Positions 48,160 to 57,999 are shown, numbered from the stretch's first letter. The stretch: 64,000 nucleotides of DNA from Flavobacteriales bacterium (GCA_020635655.1 JACJZI010000008.1:124001-188000), one strand, 5' to 3'. Notes: generated by a model from the letters alone, not told the origin. Program-made: numbers and translations.

Positions 48160-50685
48160 ATGGCCAAGAAGAAGATCATCGAGCAGGGCGATCTCGTGAT
48201 CGTCGAATCACCCGCCAAGGCGAAGACCATCGGCCGCTACCTGGGCGATGGCTTCAAGGTGCTCAGCAGCTACGGTCACGTGCGCGACCTGCCGGAGCGG
48301 GACCTGAGCGTCGACGTGGAGAACGACTTCGAGCCCACCTACGTGGTGCCCGATGAGAAGAAGGACCGGCTCAAGGAACTGCAGAAGGAAGCGGACAAGG
48401 CGGCCACCGTATGGCTGGCGACCGATGAGGACCGCGAGGGGGAGGCGATCAGCTGGCACCTGAAGGAGGCGCTGAAACTGCCGGACGAGAAGGTGAAGCG
48501 CATCACCTTTCACGAGATCACCGAGCCGGCGATCAAAGCCGCGCTCAAGAACCCGCGCGGGATCGATGTGCACTTGGTGGATGCCCAGCAGGCCCGCCGC
48601 GTGCTGGACCGCTTGGTCGGCTACGAGCTGAGCCCGGTGCTCTGGCGCAAGGTGAAGCCCAGTCTCAGCGCCGGTCGGGTGCAGAGCGTGGCTGTGCGCC
48701 TCATCGTTGAGCGGGAGCGCGACATCCTGGGCTTCGAGTCCAGTAGCGCGTTCCGGATAACGGCGGAACTGCTCACCGACGGCCAGGCCCTTGTCAAGGC
48801 CGAACTGCCCCAACGGTTCGCTACCGAGGAAGAGGCACGCACATTCCTGGAGGCTTGCACCGGAGCCGACTTTGCTGTCGCCTCGGTGGAGAAGAAGCCC
48901 GGCAAACGCACGCCAGCGGCACCTTTCACCACCAGCACCCTGCAGCAGGAAGCATCCCGCAAGCTCGGTTTCGGGGTCGACCGGACCATGCGTATCGCGC
49001 AGGGCCTCTACGAGGAGGGGAGCATCACCTATATGAGAACGGATTCGGTCGATCTGAGCGAGCTGGCCGTGGATGCCGCCAAGGCAACGATCACCGACTT
49101 GTACGGTGCACCCTTCTCGAAGCCGCGCCGCTACACCACCAAGAGCAAGGGAGCGCAGGAGGCGCACGAGGCCATTCGCCCCACCGACCTGCGTGTGCGC
49201 ACGGCCGGAGGCGACCGCGACGCTGAACGGCTCTACGACCTGATCTGGAAGCGCACTGTGGCCAGCCAGATGGCCGACGCCGAACTGGAACGCACCGTGG
49301 TACAGATCGGTATCAGCACCCTTCCCGACCAGCAGCTCACCGCGCAGGGCGAGGTGATCAAGTTCGAGGGCTTCCTCAAGGTCTATCTCGAAGGGCGCGA
49401 TGAAGAGGACGCCGAGGAGCAGGAGGGCATGCTACCCGACCTGGGCGAGGGAGAAGCGCTGCAACTGCGGACCATGACCGCCACGCAGCGGTTCGACCGC
49501 CCGCCCGCCCGCTACACCGAGGCGAGCCTGGTGAAGAAACTGGAGGAACTGGGCATCGGCAGACCCTCGACCTATGCGCCCACTGTGAGCACCGTGCAGA
49601 AGCGCGGCTATGTGGTGAAGGAGAGCCGCGACGGCACACCAAGGGCCTATCGCGTGCTGGAACTGGCCGAAGGTCGGCTTGCGGACAGGACCGCATCGGA
49701 GAACGTGGGTGCGGAGAAACAGAAGCTCTTTCCCACCGACATCGGCATGGTGGTGAACGACTTCCTCGTGGAGCACTTCCCCAGCATCGTCGATCTGAAC
49801 TTCACCGCCAAGGTGGAGGAGGAGTTCGACGTGATCGCCGAAGGCAGGGAGGATTGGCGGACGATGATCGCCCGGTTCTACAAGCCGTTCCACGCCACAA
49901 TTGGTAGCGTGAAGGAAACGGCCGAGAAGGCCACGGGTGCGCGCGACCTGGGCAAGGACCCGGAGAGCGGCCGGACGATCTATGCACGCATCGGGCGCTT
50001 CGGACCGATGATCCAGATCGGTGAGGCTGAGGATGAGGAGAAGCCCCGGTTCGCAAGCCTGCGCAAGGACCAGAGCATCCAGACGATCACGTTGGAGGAG
50101 GCGCTCGATCTGTTCAAGCTGCCCCGCACGCTCGGTGAGAAGGACGGGGAAACGGTCAGTGTCGGCATCGGTCGTTTCGGCCCCTATGTGCGCCTTGGAA
50201 GCACGTATGCCAGCCTTGGTGCGGACGATGACCCGCTGGGAATCGGACTGCAGCGCGCCATCGAGCTGATCGACCAGAAGAAGGCGGCATCCGCCACGCG
50301 CGACCTGGGGGAATACGAGGGCGAGGTGATCGTGGTCGGTCGAGGGCGGTTCGGGCCCTACGTGAAGCACGGCAAGACCTACGCCAACATTCCAAAGGGC
50401 GAGGATCCCGCATCTGTGACGCTCGAAAGGGGTATCGAACTGCTCAAGGAGAAGATCGCCGGTGCCAAGGCCAAGGTGCTTCGCAAGTTCGAGGGTTCCG
50501 ATATCGAGGTGCTCGATGGGCGCTACGGTCCCTACATCACGGACGGGAGGAAGAACGCCAAGATGCCGAAGGAGCGGACACCGGACTCTCTCACCCTGGA
50601 GGAGGTTCAGCAGTTGATCGCAGATGCACCGGCCCGAAAGAAGGGAGGGCGCCGGTCCAGTGCGAAGCGCGCCACCAAGAAGTAG
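48160..50685 (+). CDS. topA: DNA topoisomerase I
   Basis: 841 residues from ATG 48160; a much longer open frame runs back to 47026 but is antisense to miaB. The TOPRIM domain has DLVIVESPAKAKTIGRYLG and WLATDEDREGEAISWHL. The catalytic Tyr lies in EEGSITYMRTDSVDLSE. It has RPSTYAPTVSTVQKRGYV. In place of zinc fingers it carries four C-terminal repeats with GRFGPM/YGPY cores (ARIGRFGPMIQIG, VGIGRFGPYVRLG, VGRGRFGPYVKHG, LDGRYGPYITDG) and a lysine-rich tail. It relaxes negative supercoils. Confidence 0.97.
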   Translation: MAKKKIIEQGDLVIVESPAKAKTIGRYLGDGFKVLSSYGHVRDLPERDLSVDVENDFEPTYVVPDEKKDRLKELQKEADKAATVWLATDEDREGEAISWHLKEALKLPDEKVKRITFHEITEPAIKAALKNPRGIDVHLVDAQQARRVLDRLVGYELSPVLWRKVKPSLSAGRVQSVAVRLIVERERDILGFESSSAFRITAELLTDGQALVKAELPQRFATEEEARTFLEACTGADFAVASVEKKPGKRTPAAPFTTSTLQQEASRKLGFGVDRTMRIAQGLYEEGSITYMRTDSVDLSELAVDAAKATITDLYGAPFSKPRRYTTKSKGAQEAHEAIRPTDLRVRTAGGDRDAERLYDLIWKRTVASQMADAELERTVVQIGISTLPDQQLTAQGEVIKFEGFLKVYLEGRDEEDAEEQEGMLPDLGEGEALQLRTMTATQRFDRPPARYTEASLVKKLEELGIGRPSTYAPTVSTVQKRGYVVKESRDGTPRAYRVLELAEGRLADRTASENVGAEKQKLFPTDIGMVVNDFLVEHFPSIVDLNFTAKVEEEFDVIAEGREDWRTMIARFYKPFHATIGSVKETAEKATGARDLGKDPESGRTIYARIGRFGPMIQIGEAEDEEKPRFASLRKDQSIQTITLEEALDLFKLPRTLGEKDGETVSVGIGRFGPYVRLGSTYASLGADDDPLGIGLQRAIELIDQKKAASATRDLGEYEGEVIVVGRGRFGPYVKHGKTYANIPKGEDPASVTLERGIELLKEKIAGAKAKVLRKFEGSDIEVLDGRYGPYITDGRKNAKMPKERTPDSLTLEEVQQLIADAPARKKGGRRSSAKRATKK

Positions 50686-50796
50686 GTTTCAACAGGTCAT
50701 TGGGGACATCTGGAGCAAGTGGGCGTCCACTTGCGACCGAGGTGGTTCCGACCTTGGTGCACCCCAAGTCAGACGCAGCCGATCGTGGAGATAGAA

Positions 50797-51954
50797 ATGT
50801 ATTTCCGCCCCTCCGGATCGTTCGGAGGCACCAACCCCGAATGGTCGGCGCATTCGCTCGGCGAGCGTGTGCGCATGCATGGACCGACGGGGTTCCCCGA
50901 CCTGGACGGTGTACAAGTCGTGCTTTTCGGCGTTCTTGACGACCCGGGTCATGCCCGACAGCGCAGTTGTGTCCAGGCCCCGGATGCCATTCGCGCCGAA
51001 CTGTACAGGCTTTTCGACCCCGCCGACAAGGTGCGGCTCGCCGACCTGGGCGACCTGCACCCTGGTGCCACGCTCCAGGATACGCAACACGCCCTGGCCG
51101 ATACCATCGCCGTACTGGTGCGGCACAACATCGTGCCCATTGTTCTGGGTGGGGGTCAGGGTCACACGTTCGCCCAATACCTCGCCTACGAGCGGCTCGA
51201 ACGCACGGCGAACCTGGTCTGCATCGATCCCCGCTTCGACCTGGGCGAGCCCGGACAGGGCCTGGCCGATACGAGCTACCTGAGCCATATCGTGCTTCGG
51301 CAGCCCAATTACCTGTTCAACTACAGCAATCTGGGTTTTCAGACCTATCTGGTGGACCAGCCCGGGATCGAGCTGATGGACAAGCTCTTCTTCGATGCGC
51401 ACCGCCTCGGTGAGGTGCGTGGCGCGATCTCCGAAGCCGAGCCCGTCCTGCGCAATGGGGACACGCTGAGCGTGGACATGAACGCCATCCGCAGGAGCGA
51501 TGCCCCGGGTACCACACGCCCCGGCCCGAACGGGTTTCACGGCGAGGAGATCTGTCAGCTGATGCGCTACGCCGGGGTCAGTGAGAAGATCACCAGTGTC
51601 GGCATCTATGAGATGGACCCCGACCGGGACCAGGACGCGGTGACCGCCCAATTGGCCGCGCAGATGGTCTGGTGTTTTTTGGACGGCTATCGCAGTCGGA
51701 CGAACGACCTGCCTTGGCTGGACAGAAAGCGGTTCACCCGGTTCCGCATCCCGCTGAATGCCAACGAGCAGGAGCTGGTCTTCTACAAGAGCACCGTGAG
51801 CGATCGTTGGTGGATGGATGTTCCGTATCGCGCGGAGCAGGAAGCGCGATTCGAACGACATCATCTGGTGCCGTGCTCCTATGCGGACTATCAGATGGCC
51901 TGTCGGGAGGAAGTGCCGGACCGATGGTGGCGCACCTTTCAGAAACTGGCGTAG
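50797..51954 (+). CDS. Arginase-fold protein (annotated formimidoylglutamase), metal site degenerate
   Basis: 385 residues from ATG 50797; a GTG at 50719 would add 26 less convincing residues. Overall fold of the arginase/formimidoylglutamase family: VPIVLGGGQGHTFAQYLAY, LVCIDPRFDLGEPG, DTLSVDMNAIRRSDAPGT, YAGVSEKITSVGIYEM. Canonical manganese ligands are altered: the GGGH motif is GGGQGH, the DAHxD motif is DPRFD (His to Arg) and SxDxD is SVDMN (Asp to Asn). Hence normal hydrolase activity is doubtful. It lies between topA and the porP/gldK genes. Confidence 0.85.
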   Translation: MYFRPSGSFGGTNPEWSAHSLGERVRMHGPTGFPDLDGVQVVLFGVLDDPGHARQRSCVQAPDAIRAELYRLFDPADKVRLADLGDLHPGATLQDTQHALADTIAVLVRHNIVPIVLGGGQGHTFAQYLAYERLERTANLVCIDPRFDLGEPGQGLADTSYLSHIVLRQPNYLFNYSNLGFQTYLVDQPGIELMDKLFFDAHRLGEVRGAISEAEPVLRNGDTLSVDMNAIRRSDAPGTTRPGPNGFHGEEICQLMRYAGVSEKITSVGIYEMDPDRDQDAVTAQLAAQMVWCFLDGYRSRTNDLPWLDRKRFTRFRIPLNANEQELVFYKSTVSDRWWMDVPYRAEQEARFERHHLVPCSYADYQMACREEVPDRWWRTFQKLA

Positions 51955-52032
51955 CACCACTATCCGTCGACGAAGGCTCCGCTCCTATGGATGGATGGGA
52001 TGGCGGGACCATTTGGTCGATCCGATCTTTGT

Positions 52033-52040
52033 TATATTGG
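52033..52040 (+). promoter_or_regulatory. porP promoter element (TATATTGG) with upstream TTTG
   Basis: TATATTGG is one mismatch from TAnnTTTG, and TTTG at 52012-52015 lies 17 bases upstream as a possible -33 box. The leader to porP is about 65 bases and can form a hairpin (CCGGGA and TCCCGG, 52042-52064). Confidence 0.45.
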
Positions 52041-52109
52041 CGCCGGGATCATCAAGGTCCCGGTAGGGGTGCTTATCCCGGGCCGGGCGGAACTGAACGG
52101 ACACAACGT

Positions 52110-53042
52110 ATGAGGGGGATACTTACCACCATGGTCTGTGTGGGTCTGGCGGGCGCTTCTTTCGCCCAACAGGATCCGCAATACACCCAGTACATGTTCG
52201 ACCGCCTGTCGGTGAACCCGGGGGTGGCCGGCACGTCCGGGAACATCTGTATCACGGCCCTGCTCCGACAGCAATGGACCGGGTTCGAGGGAGCTCCGAA
52301 GACGGGCTTGCTTAACCTGCAGATGCCTATAGCCAAGATCAGTAGCGGCATCGGGATCTCTGCCTACTCCGACCAGTTGGGCCAGGAGAAGACCACCGCG
52401 GCCCGCTTGCACTATTCCTTCCATCGCAAGTTCGGGCCCGGCACGTTCGGCGCAGGCCTGTACCTCGGATTCACCAGTCGCTCCCTTGGGCATGATTGGG
52501 TGGCCGTGGACCCGGTGGCGGATGACAATGCCATCCCCGACAACGGTGCCAGCGCCATGGCGTTCGATCTGGGCATCGGCCTCTACTATGTCGCCCCCAC
52601 GTTCTGGGCGGGCATCAGCAGCACGCAGATCCCGGAAAGCAAACTGAAGGATGTCAACATCCAGAACGCCAGACACTACTACCTCCAGGCAGGTTACGAC
52701 TGGGCCATCGGTGGCAACAAGAAGTATGTGCTTCAGCCCAGCGTGTTGGTCAAGACGGATGCTTCGTCCACCGTGCTGGACGTGAACGCCACCTTCCTCT
52801 ATAATAACATGGTCTGGCTGGGCGTTTCGTACCGTACGGAGGATGCCATCGCACCCATGATCGGTTACCAGCACGAGTTCAAGAACGGCAACAGTGCCCT
52901 GCGTCTGGGTTACAGCTACGACGTGACCACTTCGCAGTTGAAGAACTACAGCAGTGGCAGCCACGAAGTGATGCTCAACTACTGTTTCAAGATCGTCCCG
53001 CAACCGAAGACGGAGATCTACCGCAACGTTCGATTCCTGTAA
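52110..53042 (+). CDS. porP: PorP/SprF-family type IX secretion/gliding membrane protein
   Basis: 310 residues from ATG 52110. Signal peptide MRGILTTMVCVGLAGASFAQ. PorP/SprF features: QQDPQYTQYMFDRLSVNPG at the mature N-terminus, then LLRQQWTGFEGAPKTGLLN and GIGISAYSDQLGQEKTTA, with barrel strands to the end. PorP/SprF is an outer-membrane protein that binds type B cargo such as SprB and links with the GldK-L-M complex. It precedes gldKLMN with 109 bases between. Confidence 0.94.
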   Translation: MRGILTTMVCVGLAGASFAQQDPQYTQYMFDRLSVNPGVAGTSGNICITALLRQQWTGFEGAPKTGLLNLQMPIAKISSGIGISAYSDQLGQEKTTAARLHYSFHRKFGPGTFGAGLYLGFTSRSLGHDWVAVDPVADDNAIPDNGASAMAFDLGIGLYYVAPTFWAGISSTQIPESKLKDVNIQNARHYYLQAGYDWAIGGNKKYVLQPSVLVKTDASSTVLDVNATFLYNNMVWLGVSYRTEDAIAPMIGYQHEFKNGNSALRLGYSYDVTTSQLKNYSSGSHEVMLNYCFKIVPQPKTEIYRNVRFL

Positions 53043-53151
53043 GCACGTAACCCAATAACCTGCACTGCCGTTGAAAGTCTAGCCTGAAGTGTTCGCTTAC
53101 CCGAAGCGCGGAAGGCACCTGCAAGGAACGAACGGCATAAACGGAGGAACC

Positions 53152-54504
53152 ATGGAACGTCGTCCCATTATCTATTTCTGCGCCATCGGCTTGCTGGCTA
53201 GCTGTGGGCGTGGTGGTCAGGGGCAGTTGATCGGTGTCCAGGGCAGACCGGACTGGTACCAGGTCGACCCCTACGGCATGAACTACATCCCGATGGGTTC
53301 CTTCGTGATGGGACCCAGCGATCAGGACGTCCCCTATGCCATGGTCGCGAAGTCCAAGACCGTGTCGGTCCAGGCTTTCTATATCGACCAGACGGAGATC
53401 TCCAACAACGAATACCGGCAGTTCGTGTACTACGTGCGCGATTCGATCGCGAAACGGATCCTGGGCGACGAGGACATCGGCGAACATGTGATCACCGAGG
53501 ACGAGTTCGGCGAGGAGATCGATCCCCCCGTGCTCAACTGGCGCGAGCGGATAAACTGGTATGGTGAGGAGGAGCGTGAGGCCCTGGCGGACATGTACCT
53601 GAGCGAGAGCGAACGGTTCTACCGGCGCAAGGAGATCGATACGCGCAAGCTGATGTTCGAATACTACTGGATCGACCTGAAGGAGGCGGCGCGGAAGGCT
53701 GGCAAGGACCTTGACCTGAGCTATACGAACGTCAAGGGCCAGAACAATGCGATCCGGGGGCACAGCGATCGCAGCAAGTTCATCATCAAGGAGATCATCA
53801 ATGTCTATCCGGACACCCTCTCCTGGGTACATGATTTCACGTACTCCTTCAATGAACCGATGACGGAGAACTACTTCTGGCATCCGGCCTATGATGACTA
53901 TCCCGTGGTCGGCATCACCTGGCAGCAGGCCAATGCCTTCAACGTGTGGCGCACGCAGAACCTCATGAACGCCTTCATGATCAACAATGGAGAGCCCATG
54001 GTGAACCGGTTCCGGCTTCCTACGGAGGCCGAATGGGAATATGCTTCCCGGGGAGGCCTCGATGAAGCGCCGTTCCCTTGGGGTGGCCCCTATATCCGGA
54101 ATCGGCAGGGTTGCTTCCTGGGCAATTTCAAGCCCCTTAATGGGAACTATGTCGATGACGGCGGCTTCCACACGGTGCCCGTGGACAGCTACAGTCCCAA
54201 CGACTACGGTCTTTACAACATGTCGGGGAACGTGGCCGAATGGACCAGCACGGCCTTCGATGAGAGCGTTTACGACTTCGATCACGACCTGAACCCCGAA
54301 TACAGCTATGACGCTCTCGCCAACGATCCACCATCGCTCAAACGCAAGGTGATCCGCGGTGGGTCGTGGAAGGACATCGGATACTATCTGCAGACCGGCA
54401 CGCGTAGTTATGAGTACCAGGACACGGCCAAGTGTTACATCGGCTTCCGCAGCGTCATGACCTACCTGGGCCGTGGCAAGTCGATCAACGCCGAGGACCT
54501 GTAG
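53152..54504 (+). CDS. gldK: Gliding motility lipoprotein GldK
   Basis: 450 residues from ATG 53152, with GGAGG 6 bases upstream. Lipoprotein signal, lipobox LLASC (Cys18). FGE-sulfatase domain: IPMGSFVMGPSDQDV, FYIDQTEISNNEYRQFV, PVVGITWQQANAFNVW, RFRLPTEAEWEYASRGG, FPWGGPYI, YNMSGNVAEWTSTAF and VIRGGSW. GldK is an outer-membrane-associated ring protein of the T9SS with GldN. No catalytic role is known for the FGE fold here. Confidence 0.97.
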   Translation: MERRPIIYFCAIGLLASCGRGGQGQLIGVQGRPDWYQVDPYGMNYIPMGSFVMGPSDQDVPYAMVAKSKTVSVQAFYIDQTEISNNEYRQFVYYVRDSIAKRILGDEDIGEHVITEDEFGEEIDPPVLNWRERINWYGEEEREALADMYLSESERFYRRKEIDTRKLMFEYYWIDLKEAARKAGKDLDLSYTNVKGQNNAIRGHSDRSKFIIKEIINVYPDTLSWVHDFTYSFNEPMTENYFWHPAYDDYPVVGITWQQANAFNVWRTQNLMNAFMINNGEPMVNRFRLPTEAEWEYASRGGLDEAPFPWGGPYIRNRQGCFLGNFKPLNGNYVDDGGFHTVPVDSYSPNDYGLYNMSGNVAEWTSTAFDESVYDFDHDLNPEYSYDALANDPPSLKRKVIRGGSWKDIGYYLQTGTRSYEYQDTAKCYIGFRSVMTYLGRGKSINAEDL

Positions 54505-54582
54505 CCCATACCTACCATGCCGCGGTTCGAACAACAGCGATAGCGACTTTACCAAGACCAACAACAAAAGCAAGGACCAACG

Positions 54583-55374
54583 ATGAAACCTGGCAGCAAG
54601 AAGTGGAAGAACTTGATGGCCAAACTCTATGGATGGGGTGCTTCGATCGTGATCGTAGGCGCACTGTTCAAGATCCAGCACTGGCCCCTGGCCGGCTTTT
54701 TCCTGATCCTGGGCCTCAGTACCGAGGCGATCATCTTCTTCTTCTCCGCCTTCGAACCTCCGCATGAAGATCCGGACTGGAGCCTCGTATATCCGGAACT
54801 GGCCACGGGCGAGCGTGCTGAAGGGGATGAGTTCCGGAAGGAGGATCAGCGCTCCATCACCGAGCAACTGGACGACATGCTGGAGAGCGCCAAGATCGAA
54901 CCCGAACTGATCCAAAGCCTGGGCGACGGCATGCGTTCGTTGAGCGATCAGGCCCGGCAGATGGGCGAGATCACCGGTGCCGCCGCGGCGACCAACGAAT
55001 ACGCCAACAGCCTGAAGGACGCCTCGGTGAAGGTCACCGGATTGAGCGACTCCTACGCCAAGGCCAGCGAGAGCCTCGTGGGTCTCACCGAGAACGTGGA
55101 TGCGGGCCGGAGCGCCGGCGAGAGCCTCCAGAAGATGAGCAACAACCTGTCGGCATTGAACGACATGTACGAAATGCAACTGCGTTCCAGCCGCGAGAAG
55201 CTCGAAGCTGCGAACCAGCTCTTCGACGGGGTGGGCGAACTGTTGGACAACCTGCGTAACTCGGTGGACGACACCAAGCGCTACAAGGACAACATCGCCG
55301 AGCTCAGCCAGAACCTGGCCAAGCTGAACAACGTCTACGGCAACATGTTGAACGCCATGACGATCAAGGGCTGA
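54583..55374 (+). CDS. gldL: Gliding motility / T9SS inner-membrane protein GldL
   Basis: 263 residues. Two N-terminal membrane helices (LYGWGASIVIVGALFKIQHW and LAGFFLILGLSTEAIIFF); the second carries a conserved Glu that takes part in proton-driven rotation. The rest is a helical cytoplasmic domain (SLGDGMRSLSDQARQMGE, LKDASVKVTGLSDSYAK). With GldM it forms the 5:2 motor powering secretion and gliding. Confidence 0.97.
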   Translation: MKPGSKKWKNLMAKLYGWGASIVIVGALFKIQHWPLAGFFLILGLSTEAIIFFFSAFEPPHEDPDWSLVYPELATGERAEGDEFRKEDQRSITEQLDDMLESAKIEPELIQSLGDGMRSLSDQARQMGEITGAAAATNEYANSLKDASVKVTGLSDSYAKASESLVGLTENVDAGRSAGESLQKMSNNLSALNDMYEMQLRSSREKLEAANQLFDGVGELLDNLRNSVDDTKRYKDNIAELSQNLAKLNNVYGNMLNAMTIKG

Positions 55375-55429
55375 CGGCAGGCCGAACGACCTGACCGGAA
55401 GGGACCAACATTAAACCGCGTTCGACGAG

Positions 55430-57076
55430 ATGGCAAGTGGAAAGCTGTCCCCGCGACAGAAGATGATCAACATGATGTACTTGGTGCTGACGGCGCTACT
55501 GGCGCTGAACGTATCCAAGGAGATCCTGGAGAGCTTCGTGACCGTGAACAACGGTCTGGAAATGACCAAGGCCACGCTGAAGGAGAAGATGGACCAGACC
55601 TATCAGACCTTCAAGCAGTACGCAAGCGAGAACCAGGCCAAGTACGGCGCGGCCTACGCGCAGGCATCCGGGATCCAGACCTCTGCCACCGAACTGATCA
55701 AATACATCGATCAGACCAAGGCCGAAGTGATCGCAAAGACCGAAGGGCGCCCCGTGGAGGAAGTTTACGCCAACGACACGGTCATCAACCTGAAGCTGAT
55801 CGAGAAGAAGGACAACTACGACGTGATCACCGAGGTGATGATCGGCCCGGACGAGACCAGTCCGAAGGAGGGCGACTACACCGCGCTGGATCTGCGCACG
55901 AAGATGGAGGCCTTCCGCGACAAACTGCTGGCGGCCGTTGGTCAGAACAACTCCACTCTGGCACAGAACATCCAGACCACCTTCTCCTTCCCCAAGGAAA
56001 AGGAGGCAGGCAGCACGGGGGCGGAGGTGTCCTGGGAGACCAAGAACTTCTACCACGTGCCCCTCGCGGCCGGTGTCACCATCCTCTCGAAGCTCCAAGG
56101 CGACATCCGCAACATGGAGAACGAGACTGTGAACTACCTACTGGGGAACGTGGAGCAGAAGAGCTTCAAGTTCAACACGCTGACGCCTATCGTCAAACCC
56201 TTGAGCAGCTACGTATCAGTTGGTGGCAAGTACCAGGCCGAGATATTCATGGGAGCCTATGACGACCAGAATCCACCGGAGGTCTATATCTGCGGTCCGG
56301 GCGCTACGATCGATACGCTCAAAAAAGAGATCATTGGGGACGCCATCAAGCTGGATATGGCCGGTGCCAAGGCACAACTCGAACAGGCGGCCACACATGC
56401 GGGGCTCAATACTGTCCGCGGGATCATCAAATTCCACCCGGTCGGTGGCGAGGAAGAGACCCGGATCTTCGAGACCACCTACGAGGTGGCCCAGCCCAAC
56501 TTGGTCGTAAGTCCGACGAAGATGAACGTGTTCTATCGCGGTGTGGACAACCCGGTGAGCATCAGCGTTTCCGGCTACAGTGACAAGGACATCCAGCCCA
56601 GCATGTCGAACGGCAGCCTGGCCAAGACGGGCGAAGGCTGGGTGGTGCGCCCGGGCAAGGACCTCAAGGCGGTGGTCTCCGCAACGGTCACCAATCCGGA
56701 CGGCTCCAAGAAGACCATGCAGGGCATGGAGTTCCGGGTAAAGAACGTGCCCAACCCCGTCCCCTATTTCGGGGGCAAGAGCACCAGTGATGAAACGATC
56801 AAGAAGGCCGAGTTGACCGCTGCGCAGGGCGTGATCGCCAAAATGGTGGATTTCGAATTCGACCTGAAGTTCGATGTGGTCGAGTTCAAGATGACGATGA
56901 TCGTGAGCGGCACCCCGATCGAAAAGATCACCAAGGGTCCTGCGCTTTCCAGCGATATGAAGGAAATGATCGCCAAGGCCAAGCCCGGCCAGAAGGTCTA
57001 TATCGAAGGCATCAAAGCGAAGGGCCCCGACGGTACCATCCGCAGCCTTGGTTCGCTGGCCTTCAAGGTCGTCTGA
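55430..57076 (+). CDS. gldM: Gliding motility / T9SS periplasmic motor protein GldM
   Basis: 548 residues. One N-terminal membrane helix (MINMMYLVLTALLALNV) preceded by the conserved KLSPRQKM. The periplasmic part has four domains, D1-D4, including VTNPDGSKKTMQGMEFRVK and PVPYFGGKSTSDETIKKA near the end. It transmits GldL rotation to the outer-membrane GldKN ring. It lies 55 bases after gldL. Confidence 0.97.
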   Translation: MASGKLSPRQKMINMMYLVLTALLALNVSKEILESFVTVNNGLEMTKATLKEKMDQTYQTFKQYASENQAKYGAAYAQASGIQTSATELIKYIDQTKAEVIAKTEGRPVEEVYANDTVINLKLIEKKDNYDVITEVMIGPDETSPKEGDYTALDLRTKMEAFRDKLLAAVGQNNSTLAQNIQTTFSFPKEKEAGSTGAEVSWETKNFYHVPLAAGVTILSKLQGDIRNMENETVNYLLGNVEQKSFKFNTLTPIVKPLSSYVSVGGKYQAEIFMGAYDDQNPPEVYICGPGATIDTLKKEIIGDAIKLDMAGAKAQLEQAATHAGLNTVRGIIKFHPVGGEEETRIFETTYEVAQPNLVVSPTKMNVFYRGVDNPVSISVSGYSDKDIQPSMSNGSLAKTGEGWVVRPGKDLKAVVSATVTNPDGSKKTMQGMEFRVKNVPNPVPYFGGKSTSDETIKKAELTAAQGVIAKMVDFEFDLKFDVVEFKMTMIVSGTPIEKITKGPALSSDMKEMIAKAKPGQKVYIEGIKAKGPDGTIRSLGSLAFKVV

Positions 57077-57096
57077 TCGAACTGAACACGCACAGC

Positions 57097-57954
57097 ATGA
57101 GGATCCGCACCAAGCTCTCGATCGCCGCCGCTCTTACCGGCCTGGTGGCACTCGGCCCGGATGCCATGGCCCAGACCGTCCTGGACGGGGCCTACATCAA
57201 AGAGCACACGAAGACGAAGCGCGTGGTCCCCTACACGCACATCCGCGAGGCGGACGTGATGTGGGCGCGGCGGGTATGGCGTACGATCGACCTGCGGGAG
57301 AAGATGAACCACCCGCTGTACTATCCGACCGAACCCATCAATGATCGCAAGAGCCTGTTCGATGTGATCAAGCAGGGCCTGCTGGTGGATGGCAGCATCA
57401 CGGCGTACGACCCCGGCCCGCTGCTGCAGGACGATGAGTTCAAGAAACCCCTGCTGGCCAGTGAGCTGAAGGACCTGTTCATGCGCGTGGACACCCAGTA
57501 CACGGAGAACATCTACACACAGGAGATGGAGATGGTGGTGCAGGAGATCCCGCTGGAATCACGGGACATCAAGATGTACCGTCTGAAGGAGGATTGGATC
57601 TTCGACAAGCAGCGCAGCAAGATCGACATCCGGATCATCGGCATCGCGCCGATGAAGGAGGTGAAGGGAGAGGACGGTGAGGTGCGTGGCTATGCGCCGA
57701 TCTTCTGGCTCTACTATCCCGAGTGCCGCTACGTGTTCGCCAACTGGGAGGCTTTCAACAGGGAGAACGATGCGGAGCGCCGCAGCTTCGAGGACATCTT
57801 CTGGAAGCGGCAGTTCAGCAGCACCATCACCAAGTGGAGCAACGTGTATGACCGGCAGATCGCCGACTACAAGACCGGCATCGACGCCTTGTTGGAAGGT
57901 GAGGAGATCAAGGACGCGCTCTTCACCTTCGAGCACGATCTCTGGAACTTCTGA
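57097..57954 (+). CDS. gldN: Gliding motility / T9SS protein GldN
   Basis: 285 residues. Signal peptide ends near DAMAQ. GldN domain: VVPYTHIREADVMWARRVWRTID, REKMNHPLYYPTEP, DRKSLFDVIKQGL, PIFWLYYPECRYVFANWEAFN and RRSFEDIFWKRQFSS. Forms the outer-membrane-associated ring with GldK. It ends the operon; a perfect hairpin terminator follows. Confidence 0.97.
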   Translation: MRIRTKLSIAAALTGLVALGPDAMAQTVLDGAYIKEHTKTKRVVPYTHIREADVMWARRVWRTIDLREKMNHPLYYPTEPINDRKSLFDVIKQGLLVDGSITAYDPGPLLQDDEFKKPLLASELKDLFMRVDTQYTENIYTQEMEMVVQEIPLESRDIKMYRLKEDWIFDKQRSKIDIRIIGIAPMKEVKGEDGEVRGYAPIFWLYYPECRYVFANWEAFNRENDAERRSFEDIFWKRQFSSTITKWSNVYDRQIADYKTGIDALLEGEEIKDALFTFEHDLWNF

Positions 57955-57971
57955 TCCGTTCATGACCCATT

Positions 57972-57999
57972 GCAAAGCCCCGCCCCCACGGGGCTTTGC
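57972..57999 (+). terminator. Terminator of the porP/gldKLMN operon
   Basis: GCAAAGCCCCG and CGGGGCTTTGC form a perfect 11-base stem with a six-base loop. The promoter element of the next gene begins at the next base. Confidence 0.85.
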
